DNA of 33,774 bases from the NCBI GenBank assembly GCA_003427395.1, contig BFEA01000463.1:420405-454178 (forward strand), given 5' to 3'. Below the pieces are notes generated by a model, which was given only the letters and a program-made list of their open reading frames with translations, did no database searches and was not told the origin of the DNA. Numbering within the stretch: position 1 is the first letter of the stretch; each line of letters begins with the position of its first letter. Shown one piece after another: positions 1 to 10,104 of the stretch. The translations under genes were made by a program, and so were the position numbers. The DNA is from Chara braunii (lineage: Eukaryota > Streptophyta > Charophyceae > Charales > Characeae).

Positions 1-249
1 AAAAAAAAAAAGAAAAGAGGAACTTTGAATCCACCTAGGTCCTGAAGGCCCTCACCTCACCAGTGCTTTGGGGAATGTATCTGGCCAGGAAGTGAGGAAC
101 ATGAAACAGGCCGTTTTCTTGTGTGAGGTCCTTGTAGCGCCCTGCCAGCCAGGCAGGGTGGATTCCACGCCAGGCACTTAGCTTCATTCAGTTCCAGACA
201 AACACTGTAGCATCCTGTATAGGACCGCAATCACAGCACAAGGGATGTT
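1..249. other. Unassigned left edge
   Basis: Opens with a poly(A) run of about 12. The rest is mixed-composition sequence with no open frame worth calling and no similarity that I can see to the other repeats in the window. It may be the interior of a further element cut by the window edge. Confidence 0.4.
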
Positions 250-457
250 TTTTCCTTTCTTTTTTTTTTTTATCTGCTGTTCGTGGATAGACGAGGGCCC
301 TGACTGAACTTCGCAGCCCGAGTTTCAACTGCAATTGGAACTCGGGCCCTGACTAAACTGCTAAATCGCAGTTTCAAATGCAATTACAAGCTGCTTTCGT
401 GACTGCGCCGTAGTTACCCCAAAAGAAAAAGATGTCCATTTTGACGAAATGGCAGTT
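250..457. repeat. Foldback element, copy A (degenerate)
   Basis: The right end (about 420-457) carries the family terminus: a poly(A)-rich stretch, then ATGTCCATTTTGACGAAATG, then the outer GGCAGTT. The same end closes the elements at 1504 and, in variant form, at 18471. The interior around 300-350 holds its own inverted repeat (CCCGAGTTTC...GAACTCGGG). Bases 380-420, with a GTGACTGCGCCGTAGTTACCCC stretch read in part, match the right arm of the foldback at 22947-23141. The left terminus is too degraded to place, so no target duplication can be assigned. Confidence 0.5.
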
Positions 458-477
458 TGAAAGAGGTAATACCAGCA

Positions 478-831
478 CAGGTTCAGATGGCCGCACCTGC
501 AGGCTCGAATCTCAAAGCGACAGTTGATCTCACGGAAGACTTACAGGTTGCACAATCAGCAGACAAGGTAGTGGTCAACAGTGAGCCTGTTCCTCACGAC
601 ATTCCACTGGCTACAGAGCTCACGAGTAAGAGGCAGAAACTAAGACTGAGATTGGACACGGACCGCGAAGACCAGGGCTATTCTCCTCCCACAAATATGG
701 GTATTGTATTGCTCGCTGTTCGTTTCAAGGAGGGTTCTGGGGAGGTTGGCCTTTTTGTGGCCCCGGGTGCCCTTTATGGTGAAGTCACAATTCAAGGAAT
801 TAAGTACTCATTCCTCTCCTTTTTCTCATAA
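478..831 (+). pseudogene. LINE ORF1 C-terminal fragment (copy L0)
   Basis: An open frame covers this segment. Its second half aligns by eye with the end of ORF1 in the large minus-strand LINE (7440-7760): both have an LTS-[KR]R-x-KLR motif, then a hydrophobic GxVLxAxR / GVLVIPLR stretch, then YGxVTxQGxxxSF. This is a C-terminal piece of the nucleic-acid-binding ORF1 protein. The N-terminal two thirds, including the Gln-rich and zinc-knuckle regions, are missing, and the left end abuts the foldback at 250-457. The frame stops at 829-831. It lies upstream of an endonuclease fragment (1587-2036) on the same strand, in the normal ORF1-ORF2 order, so both belong to one broken element. An unrelated short host ORF is the alternative, but the collinearity argues against it. 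Confidence 0.5.
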
Positions 832-1234
832 ACGGGGGGGAGAGTGGAGGGATCCCTAATTAAGTTGGAAATAATTATTGTGAAATTCATTAAAGAGGAG
901 TTCCTCAGGAAGGATTGTCCACTCTTACAGTAATTCCGGATCCGTATAGAATTGCGGAACAGGATGTATACTTGAAATTTGAGACAGCGAAAGAGGTAAA
1001 TTTGAGGTGGATGAGGATTGATATTCTTAAAGGACTCCCAACTACTGAAAATTAAGTCTAGTAAATTATGGTAAAAAACTGATGTGACCACGGTGACCCT
1101 CCTTCTCAGACTCCTCAGACATGCAGCATTGGAGGTAGGAGGGATCTTGGACAAAGGGACACGGTGTGATCTATGAGGCCAGGTTCCCGTTAGTCTGCAT
1201 TTGGAAAGTCAAGTTCTTAATGAACACGACGGAA
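832..1234 (+). other. Decayed LINE ORF1/ORF2 spacer
   Basis: Stops occur in all frames. By position it lies between the ORF1 end and the endonuclease start of LINE copy L0, so it is probably ORF1 tail and inter-ORF sequence that has lost coding capacity. No separate feature is visible. Confidence 0.3.
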
Positions 1235-1504
1235 AACTGCCATTTCGTCAAAAAGGACATTTTTTTTTTTTTGAACGAAATTAAAACTGCGTTTTTTCAA
1301 CTTTTTTGGCCAAAATCAGGTCCAAATTTTTGGCTCCTGGGGTTCCAGCGTTCACAAAACACCGTACCCCCTGGATGTATCTGGTCTCAATCCGGCATTT
1401 TGGAAATGCCAGGAGCCAAAAATTTGGACCTGATTTTGTCCAAAAAACGCAGTTTTAATTTTGTTCAAAAAATAAAAAATGTCCGTTTTGATGAAATGGC
1501 AGTT
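1235..1504. repeat. Foldback (long-TIR) element, copy B, with 4-bp target duplication
   Basis: The left arm begins AACTGCCATTTCGTCAAAAA and continues through a T-rich block, GAACGAAATTAAAACTGCG and a CAGGTCCAAATTTTTGGCTC segment. The right arm is the near-perfect reverse complement and ends GATGAAATGGCAGTT. The arms are about 100-110 bp with a spacer of about 60 bp containing CCCCCTGGATGTA. GGAA lies immediately outside both ends (1231-1234 and 1505-1508), a candidate 4-bp target duplication. There is no internal ORF, so it is non-autonomous. It sits between the ORF1 and endonuclease remnants of LINE copy L0. Confidence 0.8.
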
Positions 1505-1586
1505 GGAAAAACTGGTGGAAAGTAGAGTGATTGATGCCCTATACAACAAGGATAAGGAATGAAAACTGCATAGAAGGAATTCGGAC

Positions 1587-2036
1587 TTGGATCTCAGGTC
1601 CCTCAATGCCAACCAACTGGCCTCAGCCGAGCAAAGCAAGAGGCACTGCCAAGCTATTTACGACCAACTGAGGGGGATTGATGGCAAGGAGTGGCCAGGT
1701 GTCATCTGTATCTGCGAGACCCACTTAATGGATATAGATGTTCATCATCACACTCATAAGGAAATTTGGCCACATACGGTTTATAGGGCACATGCCCCTA
1801 GACCAGGTATTGGAGGTGGGGCCATATGTATCCCGTTGGGGTTCAAAGTGAAACCCCTAAATTAGGAGGTGCATCAACTGAAAGGGAGATATAATTTTGT
1901 TTTAGCAATATTGGAATAAGAGGTTGTCAGTATCCATTGTGTACATGGACCTAATGATGTTAGCAACCGACAAACATTCTTTGACATGTTTCTCCCCCGT
2001 CTCCTTACCTTGTGCAAGGCCTCTATCCTGGTGGTG
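1587..2036 (+). pseudogene. LINE ORF2 APE-type endonuclease, N-terminal fragment (copy L0)
   Basis: Starts with DLRSLNANQLAS and continues with a DQLRGI...WPGVICICETHL block. This is the N-terminal part of an apurinic/apyrimidinic-type LINE endonuclease, where the N of LNxN and the E of ETHL are the usual metal-binding residues. The first frame stops at about 1865. Reading on, with in-frame stops, gives a VVSIHCVHGPNDVSNRQTFF-like strand and ASILVV, after which homology ends at about 2036, before the GDFN motif. The fragment aligns closely with the endonuclease start of the minus-strand LINE (about 7150 downward), so both are the same family. It is non-functional because it is truncated and has stops. 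Confidence 0.75.
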
Positions 2037-2441
2037 GTAAGAGAACCACCGGGATTGGGGCTTTGCGTGGCGGGCCGCTCCATCTATTGGTGGGGAGCAA
2101 CACCTACTGGAAACCGGGTCCAGCGTCCCATAAATACATCATTGCGAAACAGTACATCTTGAAGGTGACGCCATTGTACCGGAATCCGGGTCCAGTGTCC
2201 CTTATCCTATCAACACATTCCATGCCTATCCTACCCTAGCGGCGTTGAGTATTCGGGGGAGAAACACTGGGGGGCACCAGTGGCATCTCCCTCCCTACCC
2301 TAGCCGCCGCCATCCGCCTACTATCCACATGGAGCCAATAGTGTCTTTGTGTCTTTGCACTCTGCAGCGGCCTGTATTGAAAAAAGCTGCAGCAGCAGAA
2401 AGGCTGAAATGAGCTGCACAGAAATCTGCTGGAAACAACAG
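2037..2441. repeat. Short interspersed unit with GCTGGA/TCCAGC hairpin, plus unassigned sequence
   Basis: Bases 2080-2134 are the reverse complement of 21903-21961 and, in part, of 24088-24125: a conserved block ending in ACTGGAAACCGGGTCCAGCG then TCCCATAAA. A weaker copy of the CGGGTCCAG motif is at 2185-2200. Bases 2240-2440 contain no gene or repeat that I recognise. Confidence 0.5.
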
Positions 2442-2690
2442 GCATTTGACTGTTATTGACTGAATTATACAGACCTGCATTCTACTGTTATTGACTAAAA
2501 TATATTGTCCTGCTGGAAACCGGGTCCAGCGTCCCATAAATTCTACTTGTTAAGCAATCATCCCGCATTTGACTGTTATTGACTGAAATATACAGACCTG
2601 CATGCGACTGTTATTGACTGAAATATACTGTCCTGCTGGAAACCGGGTCCATCCCATAAATTCTACTTTTTAAGCAATCATCCTTTGAAG
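2442..2690. repeat. 123-bp tandem repeat, two copies
   Basis: Unit 1 begins at 2442 and unit 2 at 2565, both with GCATTTGACTGTTATTGACT. Each unit contains an internal near-duplication of the TGTTATTGACT segment, followed by CTGCTGGAAACCGGGTCCAG and CCCATAAATTCTACTT. Unit 2 has lost four bases (AGCG) in the GTCCAGCGTCCC segment. The array abuts the 3' end of the minus-strand LINE and may be its tail or 3' UTR. Confidence 0.8.
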
Positions 2691-2723
2691 TGACGCGTGC
2701 TGGGAGCCGGGTTGGTGGGGGTC

Positions 2724-4850
2724 TCATGCAACCAGTAGTATTTCTGCTAAGGACAGGGGGGGGGGNGGGAAAGGGTCTGCGAAGTCCTGAGCAGGTTGTA
2801 GCGGGGTGCCGGGGTCAATCGTGGTCCATTCGTGAAAGATCAGCTGGTAGTCTCTGACTATCCCCGTCCGGGGTTCTCCCTGTGATTCCCTTTCAGGTTG
2901 GCGGCCGGTCCATTTCACCTCGGCCACCCATCCCTCCCTCTCTCCACCCAGCCAGTCCTTGCTGAATGTAGAGATGATCCTGTTCATGTCCCCCCAGGAA
3001 TACAACAGGTCGAGCTTGTCTTTAGCTGTCTTCCATTGGGCCGCTATCTCGTGTTGGACCAATGTTCGGATTTGCTCCATGGCCTCGTCGTCTTCCACCC
3101 TCGTCCCCTCTATCTCACGACAGCACCTTATCCACCATATAGTCCACAGGGCACTCCGTCTGCCTAGGTTGAACATGTTTTCCTCAAATGTCTTCCCCCG
3201 GATTGGAGGGTAATACCCCAAGAGAAGGGCCCTCCAGTCCCGTGGCCAGACCGCACCAGGGAATATGTGACGCCAGATCCTGTCCCAGCTTCTTCATAGT
3301 AGTACTGATGCGGGACATTGGAGGAATATATGTTCGATGGTCTCAGCCCTCCTCATCCTCGGGTAGCTCAGGAGGCATTTATAGCACCATGGTAGTGCCT
3401 TCCCCTATTGTTCCTAGCGGGTATGATCTATCAACCAGTCATTGGTGGGTAGACACCTGTGCTTTATTTGCGACTGGAGTGCGGAGATTCTGGCGGGTCT
3501 TTTGTTGTAGTGTGCAAACCACCGGATGGGTTTCAGTAGTCTGCGGTCTGTATTGAGGTAGTGATACCCTCTGTCTTCTACACGGTCACGTAATCTACAT
3601 TTGGGCCTGAGCATTCGATAAGCAGATTTTGATTTTAAGTTGCATAGTGTCAGTGCTTTTGCCTCTCCCTTCCTGGTTGGGATGTTCAGGGTCCATTGCC
3701 ACTCGTCAGGGTCCAGGGGGGAGGTCCTCGATTCGAGTCATTGGGCTATACGCCCTCTGGTGGCCTCCCTCATCAACGACCCTGATGCGATAGACATCCC
3801 TCTGCTCCTTCCATATGAAGGGTTGATGGTTACAACGCAGTCTATCGTCCCTTAGAATGAAGAAGACTTCAACTAGCACATGTGTCTGGTCCGCGAGGTG
3901 CACGTGCCCCACCTCCCGTTCGTGGTCAGGCAGCCCTACCCAGTCGTCTTCCTTTATGCAGGAGCCTTTTCTAAGAGTGGCGTACCCGTGGAGGGGGAAG
4001 TTGTCAATCAACTCAATCAGTGTCATTTCGGTGAGGTGACAATAACGTATTATTGTTCGTAACCTCTTCGTGCTCTTCCAATTCCTTACCTCTGCGTCCC
4101 AAAGGTCCCCAACCCTTTGTACACCATGTTTCACCCAACCCTTCCATGGTGAATCCGAAGCGCATCGCACACACCCTTCAGAAACCGTTATTAGGCGGTT
4201 TCCGAATAGGGGCTGCCTCAATATTTCTTCCCACCTCTCAAAAACCAGCCGGTTGGGGGGGAGGGAGCCTCCTCCATGTACGTATGAGACGCACCTAGTA
4301 TATGTCGGTAGAATCCCCGTTTCTGTACTTCTTGGGTAACCTCCAGTACCTGTCTTCCAGCCATACACGGGGATCAATTTCAGGTGGAGATTCTGGGGCA
4401 AGGTCAGAGATTTGTGCCAGAGCAAGAGGGACCCATAGAGAGGACGGTGAGAAGATGATAAGCTGAAGCCAACGAATCGAGAGGGTCTGGAATTGTGTGG
4501 CCGGATCCACGATTCCTAGACCGCCTTTGTTCTTGGCCTGGATCACCGAGTTCCACGCAACGCGGCTTATGGCGTGGGAGATGTTGCTATCGCCTCTCCA
4601 CAGGAAGGCCGCCAACTGTTGTTTTAGTACTTGAGCCCCCCGTTACTCATAGGCCATGGGATGACCTTATACCAGAGTGTGGCCAGGATCACATTGTTAA
4701 TGACAAGTGTCCGCCCAAAGATGGATGTGTGTTTATTGTTCCATTTTTCCAATTTGATTTGTGCTGGTCCAATCAGCCACTCGTCGTTCGATGTTGGCCT
4801 TCCTCTGGCAGTGATCAGTGCCCCTAAAATTCTCAGGGGTCGTTAGGGGG
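2724..4850 (-). pseudogene. LINE ORF2 C-terminal region (zinc-finger and tail), copy L1
   Basis: Homologous segments follow in order in different frames. First is KLEKWNNKHTSIFGRTLVIN (about 4790-4730), then FLWRGD...VAWNSVIQAKNKGGLGIVDP (4615-4500). Next is a long frame (4425-3706) with RWEEILRQPLFGNRL and DDWVGLPDHEREVGHVHLAD, then the LRPKxRLRD...LLKPIRWF and HRCLPTNDWL block (3614-3414). The tail carries GGEREGW and ends SLAEILLVA (3221-2724). The same order occurs in copy L2 at 18753-21602, which confirms homology. This region corresponds to the zf-RVT-type domain behind the RT of plant LINEs. At least four frame changes separate the parts. A single N lies at 2766 in a G run. Confidence 0.75.
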
Positions 4851-4925
4851 GAGCCATGTGATTCTCGGGTTTTCTGGAGGTCTGCCCCCTTGGTGATGCA
4901 TCCACCATCTTGTAGTCTTTTGTCC

Positions 4926-5988
4926 TCAATTTACCGTCATATCCGACAGAAGGTATAATATTTTCATGAGGTGCTGAATTTCTTCCATGTTGACCTCAGT
5001 CGCCTGTACCATTATGGTAAGGTCATCAGCAAACAGGGAGTAGATAGGTAGTGCCTCTTCCGGGATATTCGATATCTTAATACGTGTGAGGTCCTTGTTC
5101 TGTCGCAGATTGGCTGGCAGAGCTTCCATAATTACCAAGAAGAGATAGGGGGCAATGGGGTCCCCTTGTCTCATTGACCGTTGGAGTTCAAATGGAAGTG
5201 TCGCTGACCCATTGACCCGAACACAGGTTGGGACATTATTATGGAGGATCTTGTCATCTTGACCCAGCGCCGGAAGGTGGGTCCGAAGTTCATTCTTTCC
5301 AAACACATGACATTGTCTAGAAATTCCCAGTCCATGTGGTCATAGACTTTTTCGAAATCTATAAAGATAATGACTGCGTTTTTTTTCGGCGCGCCAATTG
5401 GACCACGTTGTTAACCAGCAGGATGTTTTCTTGAGTATTCCTGCCGGACATGAGTAGCGTAATAAGTCTGTAGTTTCTAATGTTCATTTTGTCGCCTTTT
5501 TTGTATAGGAGAGATAACATTCCTTTCCCTACAGTATCCCCCATTTCCCCGGCCTCCCATACCTTTAGGTACTATTCCCACAGGTCGGTACTGAGATCCG
5601 TCCACATGGTTTCCCAAAATTCTTTGGGGAAGCCGTCAATACCAGGGGTTTTTTCCTCCTTCATTTGGAGGAGTGTTGTCCATATTTCTTCTTTTGTCGG
5701 CTCTATCTCCAGTTTGTCTCGTTGTTGAGAAGAGATATGTCGGCCCATTGGGAGTAGGAAGTCTTGTATTTCCCGAATCCTTTCTTCCCCATACGGGGAT
5801 AGGACTTGAGAGGTATATAGCTGTTTGAAGAACGTCCTGGTGATTAGTGTGCACTGAGTTGTATCAATGGCAATGATGTTGTCATCGTCTGGGTCCAAAA
5901 AGGCCTCGATGATCATCCGTCGTGCTCCTGAGGTGGCCATGGAGAAAAAACGAGTATCCATGGAGGCCTCGTGAGTGAGTTTAGTCAT
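4926..5988 (-). pseudogene. LINE ORF2 reverse transcriptase domain, copy L1
   Basis: Order on the minus strand: KEEIWTTLLQMKEEKTPGID (N-terminal RT block, 5988-5572); KGMLSLLYKKGDKMNIRNYR then LITLL (5544-5450); GRNTQENILLVNNVV; FIDFEKVYDHMDW (motif A, catalytic Asp, about 5370-5330, another frame); RQGDPIAPYLFLVIMEAL (motif B region); and FADDL (motif C). Two defects are clear. The residues normally between LITLL and GRNTQENIL, including the QxGF segment, are missing, an in-frame deletion of roughly 40 residues near 5450. A frameshift falls in the 8-T run at 5379-5386 just before motif A. The catalytic aspartates remain readable, but the enzyme cannot be made as one chain. Confidence 0.85.
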
Positions 5989-6282
5989 CTTCCCTCTAAT
6001 TCTATTTCCTTGCCATCTATGCAGAGCATATTATAGGAGTCGGTCTTTAGTATTTTCGATAGAGTTTATGAGATGCAGTGATTCCTGCGCGGAGGTAAGA
6101 TGTTGTGACTCTATCTGCCTCTCCAGGAGTATTAGTTCATTGTGTGTGGTCATTTCAAGTTGCTGTCGCAGAGCTGCTTTAACTTTAGAGAATTCCTTGC
6201 ATTTTCTGGCCAAAAACACAAGGCCGTTGTTGAAGCATACGAGGTAAGACTCGAAAAGGTGTTTTTGTTGGCGCCAAAATTC
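5989..6282 (-). pseudogene. LINE ORF2 linker between endonuclease and RT, copy L1
   Basis: A helical, charged stretch (KCKEFSKVKAALRQQLEMTT, then LERQIESQHLTSAQESLHLI) at 6219-6031 occupies the usual linker position between the endonuclease and RT. It has coiled-coil character and no catalytic motif. Frames change at both edges. Confidence 0.6.
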
Positions 6283-7150
6283 TTATTCGTGTCGTATCAT
6301 TTGTGAAAATGATAAATCTTTAAGCAGGGAAGTGTTTAATTTGAAGAAGCTCAGCCCTTGGTCATACCTTTTTCTCATTGTTAGTATTATCCCACAAGTT
6401 TTGTGGTCAAAACCCGGGTGCGGGCTGCGTGGGAGGATAATTGACAATAACAGGGCTCCCTCCAGATCATTGAACAGCAGGATGAGATCGATTCGAGATT
6501 TGGATAGGTGGGCCGGATTGTTGTCCCTAATGTACGTGAATGTCCGTTCTTGGGGGTGCAGGCGTCGGAATGTATCGAAGACTGAAAGAGTCCCACAGAG
6601 GTCAGCTAACATTTGCTCGTCCTCTAGGGCCGCAAAAAAGGGTGATTCCTGGGGATTCTATCTGTCCAGGTCCTTATCCCGGTTATCCGGGGTCGCATTG
6701 AAGTCCCCGACTATGATTAGCGGGATACCTTCCGGGACTTGTGCACCAATTTTCCCCAGGAACTGCTTACTTTCCCCTACTGAGTTTGGAGAGTAGATAC
6801 AGAGGATACAGAGCAGTTCTAATTCTAACATTCCCAAGACCGAGGCCCATCGCCCTTCCACGTCGTCAAACCCAGTGAACCGGTTGGAACCTTGAGTCTG
6901 GAGGGATCCAAATTGCTACCCTGCTGATCCAGGTCTTGGCGTGTGGGCTCTTTTGGCCGTATGAGGCCAGACTAGCTTATGGGCTCTGTTATGATCTGGA
7001 TTGTTTTGTAGGTGAGTTTCTTGTATGAAGATCACGTCCGGCCAACGCCTGCCTCCCATTCCTCTCAGTTGGTCTCAAATGGTCTGGCGCTTTTCTGGTC
7101 TACTCGATGCCAAGCCATTAACATTAAGGGAACTCAGGTCCAGGTCGGCA
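6283..7150 (-). pseudogene. LINE ORF2 APE-type endonuclease, copy L1
   Basis: Starts LDLSSLNVNGLAS (about 7147-7100), followed within 60 residues by WPDVIFIQETHL, the two metal-binding motifs of the APE fold. An in-frame TGA follows RQTI. Downstream are IYSPN...GESKQFLGKIG, then IPLIIVGDFNATPDNRD (6861-6658), the central GDFN motif. Last comes FRRLHPQERTFTYIRDNN...SRIDLIL and a terminal FDHKT (6612-6283), the SDH-like catalytic histidine position. All conserved blocks are present, so this was once a complete domain. Stops and frame changes near 7070 and 6640 inactivate it. It would have nicked target DNA to prime reverse transcription. Confidence 0.85.
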
Positions 7151-7439
7151 GAGTCAACGCATTTTTTCCATGTCACGTTCCTACAGTATAATGTATCTAG
7201 GTCATACATTGCTTAGTGTCTGCTTAGTGTTTGCCCCCCTTGTCTCATAGTGGATGTCATTGCCTGATATCCCATGTGTCCACATGCGAAATTCTCTTCC
7301 GCACTATCCGGCACAGGCATTTACATATGTCATCTTCAGACAAGTATTCGCTGCCTTTTATTTTTGCGCATTGTAGGTCCAGGAGGGCGTTGTGGTTGTA
7401 CCAACCCAGGTCAGATGATTTGTTGGGTTTAAAGAGCAG
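7151..7439 (-). other. LINE ORF1-ORF2 junction, copy L1
   Basis: A stretch of about 290 bp between the last readable ORF1 residues and the endonuclease start, with stops in the relevant frames. No separate feature is visible. Confidence 0.35.
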
Positions 7440-8765
7440 CTAGAGATCGTTCCTAGCCATCTGCTCCTCACCGCCCCCAGTCCTCATGCCAAATCTCATG
7501 CCTGCTCTGGGCCCTGAGGCAAAGTGCTTGGGGATGAAGGCAGATATTTGGTTGGTGAAGACCCTATCGCTCTCCTTGCTGTTTCCTTCCTGAGGCGAGA
7601 ACTCCCAACCTTGCAGTGTTACACCCCCATACTCCCCTATCGGGGAAAGGTCCATCTCTCATTTCCCGTCCGCCTTTCTAAGGGGGATTACAAGAACCCC
7701 ATTCAGCTTAGAGAGTGGCAGCTCAAAGAGGCCCCGTTTAATGAGTTGCCTTAGCTTGAGTCTTCGTGAGGTCAGTCCCTCTTTGGTTGTTTCTACTCCC
7801 TTCGCCACCGGCTGGTCTTGCTCTTCCTGTGTGGGGGGGTGGAACCGGCTCCGGGCGACGGCCAGAATCCGTTGGAAGGTTTCTGCCCATGTTAGGTGGG
7901 GAGGGGGGCCGGATGTTAGTGTGGTTCTTAAGGAGGGGCTGTTGCTCAGGAGCCCTACTAGTTCCACATAAGTCTTATCCCAGTACTCCTCCCCCTCATG
8001 CGGACAGTCTGATTGGAGGTGCTTGAATATCCAATCCGCCACAATTTGGATTTTCTGATCCAGACTCATTTCGTGCGGGGAGGCATCGGGGTCCACTGGA
8101 CATGTAGGGGGTTCCTCCATCTCAACATCCGGAGGGGGGGGGGTTGTGTCCACCTCCATCTGTTGTGCCCCAAAGGCATCTGAGCAGAAATCGGGGGCCA
8201 TTGGTTGCACCTCCTCCTGACCGGGCTGTTGTGGCTGTTGTGGTGTTGAGGACTGATGTTGTTCCTGTTCAGGCCTGCCGGGCAGCGGGGTGTACAATTG
8301 TTGTGTTTGCTGTGGCAGCGGGTGCAATTGTTGTGTTTGTTGTGCCTGCTGTATTTGCTGCAACTGTTGCTTCTCCCTCGCCTGCTGCTTCAGGCGTGTC
8401 CCCTGATGGCTTTGCATAGGTTGCGTCTTTTGTCCCCTGACACCTTCTATCGCATTCGTGCCTTCTTCCCTGGGTACTACTTCGTGATGCCCAATTGTCG
8501 TGTCCTTGTCCGTGTTCTCCAACATTGGTGCGTCCTGTGGATGCTGCCCAGGGTCGGGTGCCCGGTCTTGGTCCTGGGCTGAGTTTTCTTGGGGGACCAT
8601 CTCCCTCCCCTTAGTCTGGTCGGGTGCTTTCGAGTCCTCGCTTACCTGTTCAGGGACCAGCTCCCCCTGCTGCCCATCCTGTTGTTGCTGTCCCAACTCC
8701 TTTTTCCCATTGTCTAGACATGCAAAGCGTTTGCCTTGGATATCGGTCCCTTTATCTGCCTCCAA
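7440..8765 (-). pseudogene. LINE ORF1 C-terminal half with Gln-rich segment, copy L1
   Basis: A 368-codon open frame (8765-7659) ends in a stop, followed immediately by a second frame (7655-7440). The first half is low complexity, with repeated QQ, QQAQQTQQL and PQQPQQPGQ tracts at about 8400-8230. It continues into a folded-looking region (SLDQKIQIVADWIFKHLQSD, then EEYWDKTYVELVGLL). It ends LTSRRLKLRQLIKRGLFELP and GVLVIPLR; then, after the stop, GEYGGVTLQGWEFSP. That last part matches the ORF1 remnant at 478-831. ORF1 proteins of LINEs bind the element RNA; the Gln/Pro-rich stretch is an addition I do not know from typical plant L1 ORF1s. The long frame suggests relatively recent decay or tolerance of indels in multiples of three. 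Confidence 0.65.
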
Positions 8766-8849
8766 TAATTTCTTCTGCGGACTCGCCTTTTCTTTCCTTC
8801 ACACAACTACCCAGGATTCCTGCTTTTTGGTCATTGCGGGGGGGGGGGT

Positions 8850-9470
8850 TCAGATGTGTTTCCAGCCTTCCAGGGACTTGGGGGGGATCCATGTCGCTGG
8901 TGGCTGTGATCCTAGTTTCGGGTCTCCTTGTCCCTCCCAAGCCCAACCGGTGATTTTCCCATCGTTCCCTCCTGGTGCATCAATGTAGACCCACCCTTCG
9001 TAGCTTGGGTTGACTGTCCGCCACCTGTATTCTTCAAAAGGATCCTTTCTAAGACGCCATGTGGGCTTGGCCATGCATGAGGGATGACGGGGGCATGCCA
9101 TGTCAGTGTACAAGTGGCCATAGGCCTTCCATTTGACACACCACGGTCTGAGTTTGTAAGCAGTGTGGATCCGATATACTTTTCCTCCCACGCAGAAGGG
9201 GATGACGTCATCAATCAAGAAGATGAGTTCGTCTGGGAGATTGATGGCTAATGTCAGGTAGTCGTCCCTCCGGGCCATATGGGGGGGTAGCGGGTTGATG
9301 AAGTCGACCACGTCGTACTTCTCTGAGAAGTCCTGGACGAATGCTGCTTGGATCTCAATCGGGATGTGTCGGAACTCCACCCACTGGTCGTTTTGTTTCG
9401 GAGGGGCCCAGGGGTAGATACGAACTTCTGACCTGTCACAGCGAAAAGTGTTGTTATAACATAGTCTTTT
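8850..9470 (-). pseudogene. LINE ORF1 central domain with decayed zinc knuckle, copy L1
   Basis: The frame reads RCDRSEVRIYPWAPPKQNDQ upstream of position 9380, then WVEFRHIPIEIQAAFVQDF and LPDELIFLIDDVIPFCVGGK. A CCHC-like element follows, PWCVKWKAYGHLYTDMAC. The knuckle keeps the first Cys, the His and a final Cys, but the second Cys position is Trp and the last spacing is long, so zinc binding is doubtful. A GWVYIDAPGG...GWAWEGQ block follows, and the frame closes near 8850. The order (single-strand-binding-like domain, then knuckle) fits plant LINE ORF1 proteins. Upstream it runs into a TCA-repeat tract and an insertion. Confidence 0.6.
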
Positions 9471-10064
9471 ATTTTTTCTATATACTAATCATCATATTCA
9501 TCATCATTATAATCATCATCATCATCGTCATCATCATCATCACATTATTAGTATCATTATCTGATTAATGATATATTAAGTTTTTTTGGTGTTCTGAAAT
9601 TTTGGCAGCATCTAGCATTCTTCCACATTCAGAATATAGGACTTCAGAGATGATTGAACCTGGACTTATATCTACTGAGTTGCTCTTTTCTGTGCCCTTG
9701 GTTTGCCGATGCCAGAACGACGCTGGCCGGAGCTGGCGCGTTTGCCCTGTAACCTGTAATCGCAGGAGTGTGAGGCCTTGTAGAGAGATCTGGGGTTTGC
9801 TGAGGGTGGAAGGCATTCCAGTGGTGAACCGGGGGGGGCTTCAAGGAGGCGAGAAGAGAGCAGATATGGTTGACGTTGGTTAGGTTGGTTTAGTCTCTGA
9901 GGTACACTGTTCTGATGTAGGGAGGGCAAGGAGTTGTTCTAGGATTAGGAGGCCAGAATAGCTGATATAGCATAATCTTCTATATTTTTTCATATATTTG
10001 AATCATCTTTCCCTTTAGCATTATTATTTGTGGTAGCATCATCATGATGATCATCATTACCATT
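9471..10064. repeat. Insertion or expansion inside LINE ORF1, with TCA/ATC microsatellites at both sides
   Basis: About 600 bp interrupts ORF1. A (TCA)n-type tract lies at 9488-9545 and a shorter one at 10037-10060. The flanks are diverged direct repeats: ATAACATAGTCTTTTATTTT at about 9457 against ATAGCATAATCTTCTATATT at about 9967, each followed by TATATAC/T and AATCATC. Bases 9560-9950 contain no recognisable coding signal. Confidence 0.5.
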
Positions 10065-10104
10065 TCAGGGACGCTGAGCCCGGTTCTCAGCTGTTTCGGT
10101 TTGA

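Noticed and set aside
8144-8988. Plus-strand frames rich in Val/Ala/Leu
   Set aside because: They are antisense shadows of the Gln-rich ORF1 on the minus strand.
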